A DNA stretch of 64,000 nucleotides from Rhodospirillaceae bacterium (GTDB lineage: Bacteria > Pseudomonadota > Alphaproteobacteria > Rhodospirillales > Rhodospirillaceae). The DNA is taken from positions 1 through 64,000 of the forward strand of contig JABJAH010000011.1 in assembly GCA_018666155.1 (NCBI GenBank), read 5' to 3'. A model generated the notes under the pieces. The model saw only the letters and a list, made by a program, of their open reading frames with translations. It was not told where the DNA came from and searched no databases. This document shows positions 63,671 to 64,000 of the stretch, piece after piece (the first letter of the stretch is position 1; each line of letters opens with the position of its first letter). The translations under genes and the position numbers were made by a program.

Positions 63671-64000
63671 GACTCAGGCTCGTCCACTTCAAATATTTTT
63701 CCGGGATTGAGAATGTTCGCTGGATCAAGGGCGTTTTTAATCAATGCCATCACGGCAACACCGTCACCGGCTTCGTCCACCAAGTGCGTGCGCTTGCCCA
63801 TGCCTATGCCATGCTCGCCCGTACATGTCCCTCCCATCGCCAGAGCACGCGCGACCATTCGGCCATGCAGCCGCTCCGCCTCCTCCACCTGATCTGGCGC
63901 ATCTTTGTCCATGATGAAGCAAACATGAAAATTACCGTCACCTACATGACCCAGCAGAGGTGCGGGCATCGGGCATTGAGCCAGGTCCGTTTTCGTCTCG
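63667..64000 (-). CDS. FAD-linked oxidase (GlcD/D-lactate dehydrogenase type), C-terminal part only
   Basis: The 5' part lies beyond the window edge. The visible 110 or so residues are the end of the FAD-oxidase C domain: LLGHVGDGNFHVCF (metal and substrate His residues), GGTCTGEHGIGMGKRTHL and DPANILNPGKIF. This family oxidises 2-hydroxy acids such as glycolate or D-lactate with FAD. Its TGA overlaps the GTG of the PanE-like gene (GTGA), so the two are co-translated. A shared 2-oxo/2-hydroxy acid theme is inferred. Confidence 0.88.
   Translation of the reverse strand, partial: ETKTDLAQCPMPAPLLGHVGDGNFHVCFIMDKDAPDQVEEAERLHGRMVARALAMGGTCTGEHGIGMGKRTHLVDEAGDGVAVMALIKNALDPANILNPGKIFEVDEPES

Noticed and set aside
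1..64000. tRNA, rRNA, CRISPR, prophage or insertion-sequence elements
   Set aside because: Intergenic regions were read and none showed cloverleaf arms, repeat-spacer arrays, integrase/transposase genes or flanking terminal repeats.

Overview
The window looks like a chromosomal piece of an alphaproteobacterium, most likely a marine Rhodospirillales-type lineage. The basis is the cell-cycle regulator CtrA next to fliI/fliJ, a ChpT-type histidine phosphotransferase, class 2 PyrD, ATGA/GTGA-coupled genes and many Tat-exported proteins. GC content is moderate (mid-50s by eye). No tRNA, rRNA, CRISPR array, integrase or transposase was recognised, and no gap between genes exceeds 300 bases.

Region 1 (1-26.6 kb) is an accessory, catabolic or periplasmic-redox block. 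It opens with two coupled SDR genes, one of which has lost its catalytic residues. It then carries four Tat-exported DUF1838 paralogues, a flavoprotein, two coupled beta-lactamase-fold hydrolases, an MFS carrier, a hydrolase with a Thr-type nucleophile elbow and the nonsense-bearing tail of a second copy. An AhpD-like protein, a TPR/GT9-type protein with an orphan solute-binding protein, tandem Rieske oxygenases, an FkbM methyltransferase, a cytochrome c/beta-propeller fusion, an S10 carboxypeptidase, three Rossmann proteins with signal peptides and a J-domain/SH3 protein complete the block.

Region 2 (26.7-34.6 kb) is a core motility and cell-cycle locus: fliJ, fliI, ctrA, an SxtJ/DUF5989/carbamoyltransferase cassette, cheR, cheY and chpT. 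Two lesions are visible. fliI has a 1-nt frame loss near its 3' end, and cheY has an in-frame TAA before its last helix. Region 3 (34.6-42.8 kb) is housekeeping and signalling: moaA, nadK, an AbrB-type membrane protein, a HAD phosphatase, pyrD, a MarR regulator and a PAS histidine kinase with a separate receiver.

Region 4 (43-58 kb) is accessory again: a radical SAM/Crp pair, an NCS1 permease operon with a Tat protein of unknown function and a secreted hydrolase, methyltransferases around a bicupin, a large Cache-PAS kinase and a tandem MFS pair. Region 5 (58-64 kb) has hspQ, a peroxiredoxin with a clear terminator, and a tightly coupled minus-strand operon: FAD-linked oxidase, PanE-like reductase, COG5610-type HAD protein and GT2 glycosyltransferase.

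The most interesting signals are the SDR active/pseudoenzyme pair, the exported Rossmann proteins beside Tat DUF1838 proteins, the paired hydrolases with Ser-to-Thr elbows, the carbamoyltransferase cassette with its 49-residue membrane protein, and the lesions in the motility genes.
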